This document shows positions 16,609 to 30,197 of a DNA stretch of 49,433 bases, piece by piece (position 1 is the first letter of the stretch; each line of letters opens with the position of its first letter). This stretch comes from Vicinamibacterales bacterium (GTDB taxonomy: Bacteria; Acidobacteriota; Vicinamibacteria; Vicinamibacterales; JAMQPK01), in contig JAMQPK010000154.1 of assembly GCA_023717525.1 (NCBI GenBank), positions 1 to 49,433 on the forward strand. The letters run 5' to 3'. Below the pieces are notes generated by a model. The model was not told where the DNA came from and searched no databases. It was given only the letters and a program-made list of their open reading frames with translations. The translations under genes were made by a program, and so were the position numbers.

Positions 16609-17568
16609 CAGCTTTTGTGGAGATAGCATCGCGCTGCCCGGCCCTGGCCGACGTTATAGGCCGGCGGTGGAGCGGTTGAGCAGAGCTCGAATCTTTGCGG
16701 GCAGCGAGGCTCGAACGCACAGCCTGGAGGCAGCTTCGCTAGATTCGGAACAGTTCCTTCGATGGCGTGCAGACGCTGACCGGGCGCGGCACCGGGGATC
16801 GACGCGAGCAATCCCTGCGTGTAGGGATGCTTTGGAGCGAGAAACACATCGCGCATCGGGCCCTCTTCGACGATACGGCCGGCGTACATGACGGCCACTC
16901 TGTCGGCATGACCGGCCACGACACCCAGGTCGTGCGTGATCAGAAGCAGCGCAAGATGAAGTCTCTCCTTCATCTCTTCCAGCAGGTCGAGAATCTCTGC
17001 TTGAATCGTGACATCGAGCGCCGTGGTTGGCTCGTCGGCGATGAGCAGCAGAGGCTGACATGCCAGCGCGATCGCAATCAGGACACGCTGTCGCATGCCT
17101 CCCGATAGCTGGTGCGGGTAGTCGCGGAGCCGCCGGACGGGATCGTGAATCCTGACCGCCGTCAGGAGCTCGATGGTCTTCGCTCGCGCCTCGGCGCGGG
17201 TGGCCTTGCCGTGCACGAGCAGCGCCTCGGCGATTTGATCCCCGATGGTGAACACCGGGTTCAGTGCCGTCATCGGTTCCTGAAAAATGAAGCCGATTTC
17301 GGCACCGCGAATCGCGCGCATGTCTCGCTCGGGCAGCTCGAGCAAATCGGCGCGGCCGTTGAACTCGATGGGGCCGCCATGCGTGTCGCCGGGCGGCTGC
17401 ACCAGGCGCAGGATGGAAAGCGCCGTCATCGATTTCCCGCTGCCGGATTCGCCCACGAGGCCGAGCGTTTCGCCGCGGCGGAGCTCGAGGCTCACGTGAT
17501 CGACGGCCGTGGCTCTCCCGCCGGGAGTTGTGAAGACGGTCGTCAGATCCTGGACTCGGAGGAGAGGC

Positions 17569-17582
<14 letters not shown>
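16608..17582 (-). CDS. Peptide/dipeptide ABC transporter ATPase, OppD/DppD-like
   Basis: A 324-residue ATPase: Walker [18 protein letters not shown]-loop [16 protein letters not shown], signature [16 protein letters not shown], Walker [16 protein letters not shown], His switch [14 protein letters not shown]. The C-terminal Cys-containing motif ([17 protein letters not shown]) is standard for OppD-type proteins and has been linked to an iron-sulfur site in some. ATG at 17582 is chosen; the frame continues to 17846 but reads as noise there. It overlaps the end of the mutase gene by 14 bases, so the mutase, oppD and oppF genes form one operon. Confidence 0.92.
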
Positions 17583-19113
<1,531 letters not shown>

Positions 19114-19142
19114 ATAAGGGCACTATTGTGATTCTAACGTTC

Positions 19143-19171
19143 TTGACAGTCGATGATCACGAGCCTACAAT
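19143..19171 (+). promoter_or_regulatory. Sigma-70 promoter: TTGACA - 17 bp - TACAAT
   Basis: TTGACA at 19143-19148 and TACAAT at 19166-19171 are separated by exactly 17 bases. This is the best consensus promoter in the window. Transcription should start near 19178, giving a leader of about 160 bases before the ATG at 19340. Confidence 0.75.
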
Positions 19172-19231
19172 GAAACTCGTTCGACACTCGCCCGTTTCCG
19201 ATCGAATTGCTGAAAAGATGACGAACCCGGT

Positions 19232-19320
19232 AGGCAGATTTCTGTTTGGCCCATGGGTGTAATCAGGAATCTGATTGCGATAGATCTGCCTGAGAATACT
19301 AGTTATGGGGGTCAACCCCA
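19232..19320 (+). promoter_or_regulatory. Structured 5' leader upstream of a small conserved-looking gene
   Basis: Within the predicted leader, AGGCAGAT (19232-19239) pairs with ATCTGCCT (19284-19291). Nested inside is AATCAG-GAAT-CTGATT (19261-19276). A third hairpin, TGGGG-GTCAA-CCCCA (19306-19320), ends five bases before the GGAGG ribosome-binding site at 19326-19330. The nested layout suggests a cis-regulatory RNA, a protein-binding leader or a translation-control element. No known riboswitch class is recognised. Confidence 0.5.
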
Positions 19321-19339
19321 GATATGGAGGATCAAATCA

Positions 19340-19654
19340 ATGGACGACGTCGTCAACCGGCTGGCGCGTGAGCTTGCCGATGCCATTGCTGCAGCTGTCG
19401 CAGATGATCCTCAAGTGGAGGCGTGCCGCGAAAAAGCACGCGCCGCGGGTTTCGAGATGAAAGTCACGCTCGAGGCGGTCGTCGGCTTCGTGAATCGCAC
19501 CGAGCAGACCACCAAGGGCGGCGCGATCGTCAAAGTGCCTGCCGCCAAGGCCGTCGGGTCTCGCCGCACCCAGGACATGACCGCGAACGACCGCCGATTC
19601 CTGCGTTCGCTGAGGATTGCCGCCGACGAGGCGAAGAAGGAAGAAGTCGAGTAA
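19340..19654 (+). CDS. Small cytosolic protein of unknown function
   Basis: A 104-residue soluble protein beginning MDDVVNRLARELADAIAAAV and ending in a Lys/Glu-rich helix (RIAADEAKKEEVE). A middle segment EMKVTLEAVVGFVNR is followed by a Lys/Arg-rich part (VKVPAAKAVGSRRTQDMTAN) and NDRRFLRSLRI. I do not recognise the family. The start is supported by GGAGG at 19326-19330 nine bases upstream; the longer frame from 19253 runs through the leader. It has its own strong promoter and a structured leader, and stands alone between mutase and glycolytic operons. High expression or leader control is likely. Its mixed charge could suit nucleic-acid or ribosome contact, which is a guess. Confidence 0.65.
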   Translation: MDDVVNRLARELADAIAAAVADDPQVEACREKARAAGFEMKVTLEAVVGFVNRTEQTTKGGAIVKVPAAKAVGSRRTQDMTANDRRFLRSLRIAADEAKKEEVE

Positions 19655-19670
19655 GTCAGCGGTAGCATCG

Positions 19671-19751
19671 GCGATTGGGCGATTGGGTGATAGGTGAGTG
19701 GGCGATAGAAATCGTCTCCTACTCCCTTCCTTCCTATCACCCAATCTCCTA

Positions 19752-19767
<16 letters not shown>
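19671..19767. repeat. 7/8-base tandem repeat, two inverted arms (GCGATTGG / GTGATAGG type)
   Basis: The left arm (19671-19708) reads GCGATTGG twice, GTGATAGG, TGAGTGG, GCGATAG. The right arm (about 19734-19767) reads CCTATCAC, CCAATCT, CCTATCAC, CCACTCG, its inverted complement in mixed 7- and 8-base steps. It separates two convergent genes and forms a large hairpin on both strands, fitting a bidirectional terminator. The right arm encodes the last codons and stop of gpmI (LLASG then TGA). Confidence 0.85.
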
Positions 19768-23859
<4,092 letters not shown>

Positions 23860-23872
23860 GTGTTAAACCGTT

Positions 23873-23908
23873 GATCCGAAAGGGGGCAAAGGGCGAAAAG
23901 CGCGGATC
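23873..23908. promoter_or_regulatory. Inverted repeat GATCCG/CGGATC in the glgC leader, with 7-base periodic core
   Basis: GATCCG (23873-23878) and CGGATC (23903-23908) flank a purine-rich core that steps roughly in sevens (AAAGGGG, GCAAAGG, GCGAAAA). It overlaps a TATGAT box for glgC on the minus strand, so it could be an operator or a leader hairpin. Weak evidence. Confidence 0.3.
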
Positions 23909-23917
23909 ATATCAGGT

Positions 23918-23947
23918 TTGACTTGCCGTCGATCTACGTCCTATCAT
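23918..23947 (+). promoter_or_regulatory. Sigma-70 promoter: TTGACT - 18 bp - TATCAT
   Basis: TTGACT at 23918-23923 and TATCAT at 23942-23947 are 18 bases apart. Transcription should start near 23954, about 44 bases before the ATG at 23998. It is the only clear promoter for the exported-protein / beta-barrel pair downstream. Confidence 0.6.
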
Positions 23948-23975
23948 CGTTAATTACACGCGTTATTCGTTAATT
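23948..23975 (+). promoter_or_regulatory. Direct repeat CGTTAATT, 20-base spacing, around the predicted start site
   Basis: CGTTAATT occurs at 23948-23955 and 23968-23975, with starts 20 bases apart, close to two helical turns. The first copy lies on the predicted transcription start. AT-rich repeats so placed in a GC-rich genome suggest a repressor operator. No regulator can be named. Confidence 0.4.
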
Positions 23976-23997
23976 GGAATTACAGGGAGATTTCGAG

Positions 23998-25113
23998 ATG
24001 GCTCTTCGTCGCGCTTTCGCAGTTCTTGGTGCGGTCGCCCTGATGATGGCGATGCCGGTACCTTCGTTCGGTCAGGATTACCCTCCGCCGCAGGACCCGA
24101 GGCCGGATCCAAGGATGGATCCAAACCAGGGTCAACCCCAACGTCAAGGTCAGAACCAGAACCAGAGCCAGGGTCAAGAACGCAGGAAGCTCAGTAAGGA
24201 CGAGCTCGCGTCCTACGACGCGATGAATGTGCTCGTCAACAGCGTCATCGCCGGCAAGACGCCCGCGCCGGCGGACGTGAAGCTGACGTTCCGCAATCAC
24301 TATCTCAAGAGCAACAACAACCTTTACGTGCCGTATAGCGTGGACGTGGAACCCGGCAAGCTGACGACGGCTCCGGTGGTGATGTACATCCGTGTCATCA
24401 GCAAGGATCCCACCGCCGCCGCGGCCGCCGCCGCGAAGGCGAAAGCGAATGCGCGTGGAGGCGATGCCTCATATGCGTTCGAAGACGTCTACTTCCTGGC
24501 GCAGCCGCCGACGCAAGTCGATCGCGCCATGGAGCTGCCGGCGGGCGACTACGACGTGTATGTCGCGATGGCGGAGCGTCCGAAAGACAAGAAAGCGCAG
24601 GCGACAGCCAAGAGCGTGGTGCTGACGCACACGCTCAATGTGCCGTCCACGGGCACCGCGTTGACGACGAGCGCCGTGATTCTCGCGAAGGGAATCGAGC
24701 AGGCGGCCGGTGCTCTGACAGCCCAGCAACAGCTCGAGCAGCCGTACACGATCTCGGGCTACAAGATCACGCCGCGTTTCAGCGCAGCTATCCCGAAGGC
24801 GGAGGAGCTGGTCTTCGTATTCTTCATTTACAACGAGGGCGTGACGCCTGCCGGCAAGCCCGACCTGGACGTCGATTACATGTTCTACCGCGCTGCTGAA
24901 GACAAGCCATTCAGCAAACTCGCCACGACGTCGTTCAACGCTACGACGCTGCCGGGCGAGTTCGATATCGCGAAAGGACACCAGGTGTTTGTCGGACAGG
25001 GGATTCCGCTGACGACCTTCACTCCCGGCGACTACAAGCTGGAAATAAAGATTACGGACAAGACGAATAGTTCGACCGCAACACGCAACATGCCTTTTTC
25101 GGTGACTCCGTAG
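23998..25113 (+). CDS. Exported protein of unknown function with Gln-rich linker
   Basis: A 371-residue protein with a signal peptide (MALRRAFAVLGAVALMMAMP ... SFGQ). A low-complexity Pro/Gln/Asn stretch covers about residues 22-62 (PNQGQPQRQGQNQNQ). The remainder looks like a beta-rich periplasmic or surface protein with repeated motifs: VVMYIRVISKDP and ELVFVFFIYNEGVTP are similar strands, and MELPAGDYDVYVAMAERPKD parallels FTPGDYKLEIKITDKTNSST. This suggests two related domains. I do not recognise a family. ATG at 23998 is preferred for its signal peptide and AGGGAGA ribosome-binding site. It is followed by the outer-membrane protein gene after 19 bases, probably as one operon. Confidence 0.75.
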   Translation: MALRRAFAVLGAVALMMAMPVPSFGQDYPPPQDPRPDPRMDPNQGQPQRQGQNQNQSQGQERRKLSKDELASYDAMNVLVNSVIAGKTPAPADVKLTFRNHYLKSNNNLYVPYSVDVEPGKLTTAPVVMYIRVISKDPTAAAAAAAKAKANARGGDASYAFEDVYFLAQPPTQVDRAMELPAGDYDVYVAMAERPKDKKAQATAKSVVLTHTLNVPSTGTALTTSAVILAKGIEQAAGALTAQQQLEQPYTISGYKITPRFSAAIPKAEELVFVFFIYNEGVTPAGKPDLDVDYMFYRAAEDKPFSKLATTSFNATTLPGEFDIAKGHQVFVGQGIPLTTFTPGDYKLEIKITDKTNSSTATRNMPFSVTP

Positions 25114-25132
25114 TTCGGACCTGGAGGGTTTG

Positions 25133-27040
25133 ATGGCCCGAGTCGTCTCGGCGGCAATCGCAGTTCTCCTGCTCGGCGTTGCCGGTGCGTACGCACAGTC
25201 TTCGGCCCGTCCAGCAAAGAACGGATTTCCGGCCGGCAGCATCGAGGGCCGGGTGCTGGACGACAAGCAGACGCCGGTTGCCGGGGCAATGGTCTCGGTC
25301 GTGGGAAGGGCGACGGCGGTCGCGACGACCGACCCGGACGGCCGGTTTGCCCTTCGCGAGCTTCCATTCGGACCTTACGTGCTCAGCGTGCATTCGCGCG
25401 GCTACTGGCAGTCGCGCGGACGCACCATCCAGCTCACCGACAAGAAAATCGCCGTCCCTGAAATTCAACTGACGCGCGTGACCACGGATCGCACCCCGGC
25501 GGTCACGGCGGAGGCCGCGCCGAAAACCGCAGCAGTTGCGCCGACGCGGCTGGCCGGGTTCGGCGTCGGTGAGGCGACGCCGGGCGTGGCGACACCCGAA
25601 GCCAGAAGCGACGACGATCAGGGCGAAGCTGAAGGGGAAACTGCGTGGCGCTTGCGTCACCTTCCCCGCAGCATTCTGAAGGATGCGGCGGAAGGAGCGG
25701 TCTGGACCGAGAACCGCTCGGATTTCGACGCGGGACGTTGGTTCGGCAATGTTGCGGCGACAGGGCTGGGGACGCCGATCGCTCTTCTCAGCGATTTATC
25801 GTTGTCGGGGCAAGTGAATCTGTTGACGACCGAGTCGTTCGATCGTCCGGGCGAAATGTTCGGGAGCACCGCAGCGCGCAACGTTGCCTACGTTGCGGTC
25901 AACACTCAGGCGGCTGGCGGCGCGTGGGCGGTACAGGGTGCGATGACCCAGGGAGATTTGTCGTCCTGGATCGTCGCAGGTTCCTACAAGTCGATCAGCT
26001 CGAACAATCACGCCTACGAGCTTGGCTTGTCGTACAGCACACAGCAGTACGACGGCGGCAATGCGGCGGCCCTGGCGGCGATTCGGGACAACGCCCGCAA
26101 TGCGGGGACGGTCTACGGCTTCGATGAGTGGACGGTTTCACCGCGCCTTGTGCTCGGGTACGGGACGGGCTTCGCGCGCTACGACTACCTGAGCGGCGCC
26201 GGGCTGTGGAGCCCGCGGGTCACAGTGACGCTGCCGATGAACGGCGTCCGCGTGAAGGCGCTGGTCTCACAGCGCGTCCTGGTGCCAGGCGCAGAAGAGT
26301 TCGCGCCGTCTGTCACGGGAGTGTGGCTGCCGCCTGAACGCACGTTCTCGTCGCTTGCGGCCGACGGCGTGTTCCGGCCGGAGCAGACCCGCAATTTGCA
26401 AGTGTCGCTCGAACGCGATCTCGACGCCGGCGTCACGGTGGCGGTCCGAGGCTTCTCTCAGCACATCGACGATCAGCTCGTCGAGGTCTTCGGTGTCGAC
26501 ATGCCTGGCCGCCCGGAAACGCCACTTGGCCACTATTTCGTCGGCACAGCCGGCGATGTCAGCGCGCGTGGTTGGGGCGTCAGCATGATTCAGGAAGTGC
26601 CGGGCTACGTCCGCGGCACAATCGAGTACACGGTGACGACGGCCTACTGGCTGCCGTCGTCGAACGTGGCCTATCCGGGCGCGCCGCGGGGCCTTCGCGC
26701 CGGATCAATGGGCGCCAGCGAAAACGTCTATGACCTGCAGACGTCGGTCGAGGTGACGGTTCCGCAGACCGCGACGCGGATCTACGCGAAGTACCGTGTG
26801 AACTCGGCGTTCTGGGAAGCCAGCGCCGATGCGCTGGCCAGGCCGGCGTCGAACGCGCGTTTCAACGTGCGCGTGAACCAGTCGCTTCCGTTCCTGCGCT
26901 TCTCGAACGCGGACTGGGAGATGTTGTTCGATGTCCGCAACATGTTCCGCGACGCCGATGTGGAGTCGTCCGTTTACGACGAGGCGCTCGCGCTTCGTGC
27001 GCCCAAACGGATTGTCGGCGGCCTGTTGGTCAAGTTCTAG
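25133..27040 (+). CDS. Outer-membrane beta-barrel protein with N-terminal carboxypeptidase-regulatory-like domain
   Basis: A 635-residue exported protein. Signal peptide: MARVVSAAIAVLLLGVAGAY. Residues about 30-110 form a CarboxypepD_reg-type beta sandwich (GSIEGRVLDDKQTPVAGAMV, TTDPDGRFALRELPFGPYVL), typical at the front of TonB-dependent receptors in Acidobacteria and Bacteroidetes. The rest has alternating beta strands with barrel-like composition (GTIEYTVTTAYWLPSSNV, RFNVRVNQSLPFLRFSN) and ends LLVKF with the aromatic C-terminus usual for outer-membrane barrels. A clear TonB plug is not visible, so it may be a reduced relative. GGAGG lies five bases before the chosen ATG. Ligand unknown. 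Confidence 0.78.
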   Translation: MARVVSAAIAVLLLGVAGAYAQSSARPAKNGFPAGSIEGRVLDDKQTPVAGAMVSVVGRATAVATTDPDGRFALRELPFGPYVLSVHSRGYWQSRGRTIQLTDKKIAVPEIQLTRVTTDRTPAVTAEAAPKTAAVAPTRLAGFGVGEATPGVATPEARSDDDQGEAEGETAWRLRHLPRSILKDAAEGAVWTENRSDFDAGRWFGNVAATGLGTPIALLSDLSLSGQVNLLTTESFDRPGEMFGSTAARNVAYVAVNTQAAGGAWAVQGAMTQGDLSSWIVAGSYKSISSNNHAYELGLSYSTQQYDGGNAAALAAIRDNARNAGTVYGFDEWTVSPRLVLGYGTGFARYDYLSGAGLWSPRVTVTLPMNGVRVKALVSQRVLVPGAEEFAPSVTGVWLPPERTFSSLAADGVFRPEQTRNLQVSLERDLDAGVTVAVRGFSQHIDDQLVEVFGVDMPGRPETPLGHYFVGTAGDVSARGWGVSMIQEVPGYVRGTIEYTVTTAYWLPSSNVAYPGAPRGLRAGSMGASENVYDLQTSVEVTVPQTATRIYAKYRVNSAFWEASADALARPASNARFNVRVNQSLPFLRFSNADWEMLFDVRNMFRDADVESSVYDEALALRAPKRIVGGLLVKF

Positions 27041-27049
27041 CAGGCCCTT

Positions 27050-27070
27050 GGTCCCTTAGTTCCTAGTCCC
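27050..27070 (+). repeat. Short heptamer repeat (GGTCCCT, TAGTTCC, TAGTCCC)
   Basis: Three 7-base units lie about ten bases after the stop of the outer-membrane protein gene. They may be a decayed arm of the same type of tract as the larger one just downstream. No partner arm is obvious. Confidence 0.55.
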
Positions 27071-27085
27071 CCCAAATACAGGTTC

Positions 27086-27151
27086 GGGCTTCAGACTCTG
27101 GGCTTTAGGCTCTTGGCCACGCCAAAAGCCTAGAGTCCAAAGCCTGCAGTC
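27086..27151. repeat. Heptamer tandem repeat, two inverted arms (GGGCTTT/AGGCTCT type)
   Basis: The left arm (27086-27113) is GGGCTTC, AGACTCT, GGGCTTT, AGGCTCT. The right arm (27124-27151) is AAAAGCC, TAGAGTC, CAAAGCC, TGCAGTC, its inverted complement, again in 7-base steps and alternating two subtypes with a 14-base super-period. It forms a large hairpin after the outer-membrane protein gene and before the histidine kinase gene, both on the plus strand. The remaining bases to 27294 are AT-richer and may hold the kinase promoter, but no clear box is seen. Confidence 0.87.
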
Positions 27152-27294
27152 TCGAGCTACAGATCCAAATTAATGGAGTCGATATTCAGTGGATTGGATT
27201 CTTGTACGCTAAGATCCGATAAAGCATTGAGAATACACAGGTATAGCGTTTGCACTCACACGCGGGTTCCCACAATGCCTTTGGCTGAAGCCTG

Positions 27295-30186
27295 ATGATT
27301 GATTCGCGTACGCAGCCGCGCTCGCTCGGCGGCTGGGGCCTGTTCGCCCTGGTTGGAGTCCTGCTGTGCTTCGGCGCCCTGAACATCGCAGTGCGTGCCA
27401 CGTGGCACAAGCTCGAGGACGGCGTGCTGTGGTCCTCGCAGCCGGAGGGCGTGATGGCCGCCGATGTGGCCCCGCACAGCGCGGCGATGGGGGCGGGGAT
27501 CCGTAACGGCGATCTGCTGATTGCGATTAACGGAACCCCGATCGAGACGTCGGAGGACGTTCAACGGGCGCTCGGTGGGACGAGCAAGACCGAGCAGTTG
27601 TCTTACACCATGCTGCGGCTGGGTCAGCATCAGATGATCACGGTGCAGCTGGCGCCGGCCCCAGGCGGCAACTCCACGCTCTACTTCATCCTCGCGGGTA
27701 TCGGCGTCTTTACGCTGCTCGTGGGCGCGTCCGTGCGGATCCGCCGTCCCTACGATCAGGCCACGCTGCACTTTTTCTGGTTGTGCCTCGCGTTCTTCGG
27801 CACCTTGACGTTCTCCTTCAGCCGGCTCGATCGGCTCGACTGGTACTTCTATTGGGCAGACACGGTAGCCACGCTGCTGCTGGCACCGCTGTTTCTGCAT
27901 TTCACGCTCGTGTTTCCGGATCGCCCCGGGTCGTGGGTGAAGGACCGCGGCCGGAGGCTGGTCACGCTGTTCTATGCGCCGTCGCTGGTTCTCTTCGTCG
28001 CGCACGTGATCGCGGTCGGACGCCTCTCGTTGAACACGCCGTTGTATTCACGGATGCTGACCGCGCTCGATCAGCTTGAACCGGCGTACCTGTCGCTCTA
28101 CATGATTGCCGGGCTTTTCGTGCTCATGCGCGCGATGGAGCGAGTCCGCTCCGCAACCGCGCGCCGGCAGCTCCGTTGGATTGTGTGGGGCACCGCATTT
28201 GGCGCCGGTCCCTTTGCTTTGGGATACGCGCTGCCATATGCCCTCGGGCTGCGGGCCTCGCTGCCGATGGAGCTGTCCGTCATTCCGTTGAGCCTCGTGC
28301 CGCTCGCGTTTGCTTCTGCGCTTGTCCGCTACCGGCTCATGGACGTGGAGGTGATCGTCAAGCGCAGCCTCGTCTACACCGCCGTCGTGCTCGCGATCTT
28401 CACGATCTACGCGACGTTGCTGCGCCTGGCGGGCGTCGTCTTCGACGCCGCCGATGAACACAACATGATCATCGCGATGCTGGCCACAGTGGTTGTCGTG
28501 CTGTTGTTCAGCCCGGTGAAAAGCGCGATTCAGAATGGCCTCGATCGCGCCTTCTATCGCGATAAGTACGACTTTCGCCGGGCGCTCGTGGGCTTTGCCC
28601 GGGATTTGAATAGCGACCTCGACCTCGACCGGCTTGGCGAGCGCCTCGTGTCCCGAGTCCGGGAGACGTTCGCCGTCGATCGCATGGCGCTGATGCTCGC
28701 CGACGAGGCGACCGGCGACTATCACGTGATTCGCGCCGATGGTTTCGTCGATGTCACGGTTCCGGGCATTGGCCGCGGGTCGCAGGTTGCAGCCAATCTG
28801 GCCGGCGGCGTGGCACTCTCACTCGACGATCCTCGGCTTCATGGCGCCCTGCCTCCAGAAGAACTGGCGTTCTGGCGCATGCGCGGCGTGCACTATTTCG
28901 TCCCCTGCGTGGCCAAGGGCGGGGCGATTGCCGTACTCGCCCTCGGGCAGCGCCAGCTCGGCGAGCCGCTCAGCAGCGAAGACATGGCCCTCCTGCTGGC
29001 GGTCGGCAGCCACGTCGCTGTCGCGTTCGAAAACGGGCGGCTCTATCGCCAGCTCCAGCTGAAGGCCGGCGAGCTTCAGCGACTCCAGGAATTCAACGAG
29101 AACATCGTCGAGTCGCTCGACGATGGGCTGGTCGTCGAAGACCTCGACGGCCGCGTGCTGCGCTGGAATCGTGCGCTTGAGCAGATTTATGGCCTTTCGG
29201 CCACGGAAGCGACCGGGCACCGGCTTGAGGAAGTCTTCGATGGTCCGTTCGTCGAAGCCCTGCGCGCGGCCCAGCGCGAGTCGCCCGCTGGAGCATCGCT
29301 GTATCGGGTGCCTCTGGCCGGCCGTGGCGCCGAGGCGGGCGAGCGCCGGCGGGTGAACGTAGCCACCGCCCCGCTGCGCGCGCCGAGCGGTCAGTTCGGG
29401 ATGTCGACGGTCGGCAACATCATCATCATCGAAGACGTGACTGAGCGCGTTCAACTCGAAGAACAGCTGCAGATTTCCGACAAGATGGCGTCGGTTGGCT
29501 TGCTCGCCGCCGGCGTGGCGCACGAAGTGAATACGCCGCTGACGGGCATTTCAAGCTTTACGCAGATGCTGCTGAGCAACGCCGATCCGGACGATCCGAA
29601 GACGCGGATGCTCGAAAAAATTGAACAGCAGACGTTCCGCGCCGCCAAGATCGTCAACGGCCTGCTGAATCTCTCGCGCTCGACCGGTACGAACGCCGAA
29701 GAGATCGCTCCCGTCGATCTGAACGCCGTCGTCAGCGATGTGCTGTCGCTGCTCGAGCCGCAGTTGGTCGCGGGCAACGTCAAAGTGCGGCGCGATCTCT
29801 GTCCGGCGCCGGCCCTCGTGGCGGGCATCGAGCACAAGCTTCAGCAGGTCTTTCTGAACCTGTTTCTGAACGCCCGCGATGCGATGCCGAAGGGCGGCTG
29901 GCTGTCGGTTTCGACGCGCGTGGAGGACGGCCACGTGGTGGCTGAAGTCGGCGACACCGGTTCGGGCATTCCGAGCGAGCAGCTCTCGCGTATTTACGAT
30001 CCGTTCTTCACGACGAAACGCATCGGGAAGGGCACCGGACTGGGGCTCTCGATTACCTACGGGATTGTCCGCGAGCACGAAGGCACGTTGACTTGCCAGA
30101 GCGCGGTAGGTCAGGGCACGAAGTTCACCGTTTCACTGCCGATGTCGAGCGCCGCCGCGCGCTCGGTTGGCGCGTCCAACAATTGA
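27295..30186 (+). CDS. Membrane sensor histidine kinase with PDZ, GAF and PAS domains
   Basis: A 963-residue kinase. Order: TM helix (WGLFALVGVLLCFGALNIAV); a PDZ-like domain at about 50-120 (VAPHSAAMGAGIRNGDLLIA), predicted periplasmic; a multi-helix membrane region to about 415; GAF at about 438-575; PAS at about 600-715 (NIVESLDDGLVVEDLDGRVL); HisKA with phospho-acceptor His about 743 in VAHEVNTPLTG; and an HATPase domain with N box NLFLNARDAMP, G1 GDTGSGIP and G2 GKGTGLGLSITYG. It autophosphorylates and passes phosphate to the NtrC-type regulator encoded 11 bases downstream. The PDZ plus multi-TM input resembles sensors of lipid or envelope state. ATG at 27295 has no strong ribosome-binding site. 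Confidence 0.9.
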   Translation: MIDSRTQPRSLGGWGLFALVGVLLCFGALNIAVRATWHKLEDGVLWSSQPEGVMAADVAPHSAAMGAGIRNGDLLIAINGTPIETSEDVQRALGGTSKTEQLSYTMLRLGQHQMITVQLAPAPGGNSTLYFILAGIGVFTLLVGASVRIRRPYDQATLHFFWLCLAFFGTLTFSFSRLDRLDWYFYWADTVATLLLAPLFLHFTLVFPDRPGSWVKDRGRRLVTLFYAPSLVLFVAHVIAVGRLSLNTPLYSRMLTALDQLEPAYLSLYMIAGLFVLMRAMERVRSATARRQLRWIVWGTAFGAGPFALGYALPYALGLRASLPMELSVIPLSLVPLAFASALVRYRLMDVEVIVKRSLVYTAVVLAIFTIYATLLRLAGVVFDAADEHNMIIAMLATVVVVLLFSPVKSAIQNGLDRAFYRDKYDFRRALVGFARDLNSDLDLDRLGERLVSRVRETFAVDRMALMLADEATGDYHVIRADGFVDVTVPGIGRGSQVAANLAGGVALSLDDPRLHGALPPEELAFWRMRGVHYFVPCVAKGGAIAVLALGQRQLGEPLSSEDMALLLAVGSHVAVAFENGRLYRQLQLKAGELQRLQEFNENIVESLDDGLVVEDLDGRVLRWNRALEQIYGLSATEATGHRLEEVFDGPFVEALRAAQRESPAGASLYRVPLAGRGAEAGERRRVNVATAPLRAPSGQFGMSTVGNIIIIEDVTERVQLEEQLQISDKMASVGLLAAGVAHEVNTPLTGISSFTQMLLSNADPDDPKTRMLEKIEQQTFRAAKIVNGLLNLSRSTGTNAEEIAPVDLNAVVSDVLSLLEPQLVAGNVKVRRDLCPAPALVAGIEHKLQQVFLNLFLNARDAMPKGGWLSVSTRVEDGHVVAEVGDTGSGIPSEQLSRIYDPFFTTKRIGKGTGLGLSITYGIVREHEGTLTCQSAVGQGTKFTVSLPMSSAAARSVGASNN

Positions 30187-30197
30187 ACGAGAACGCT

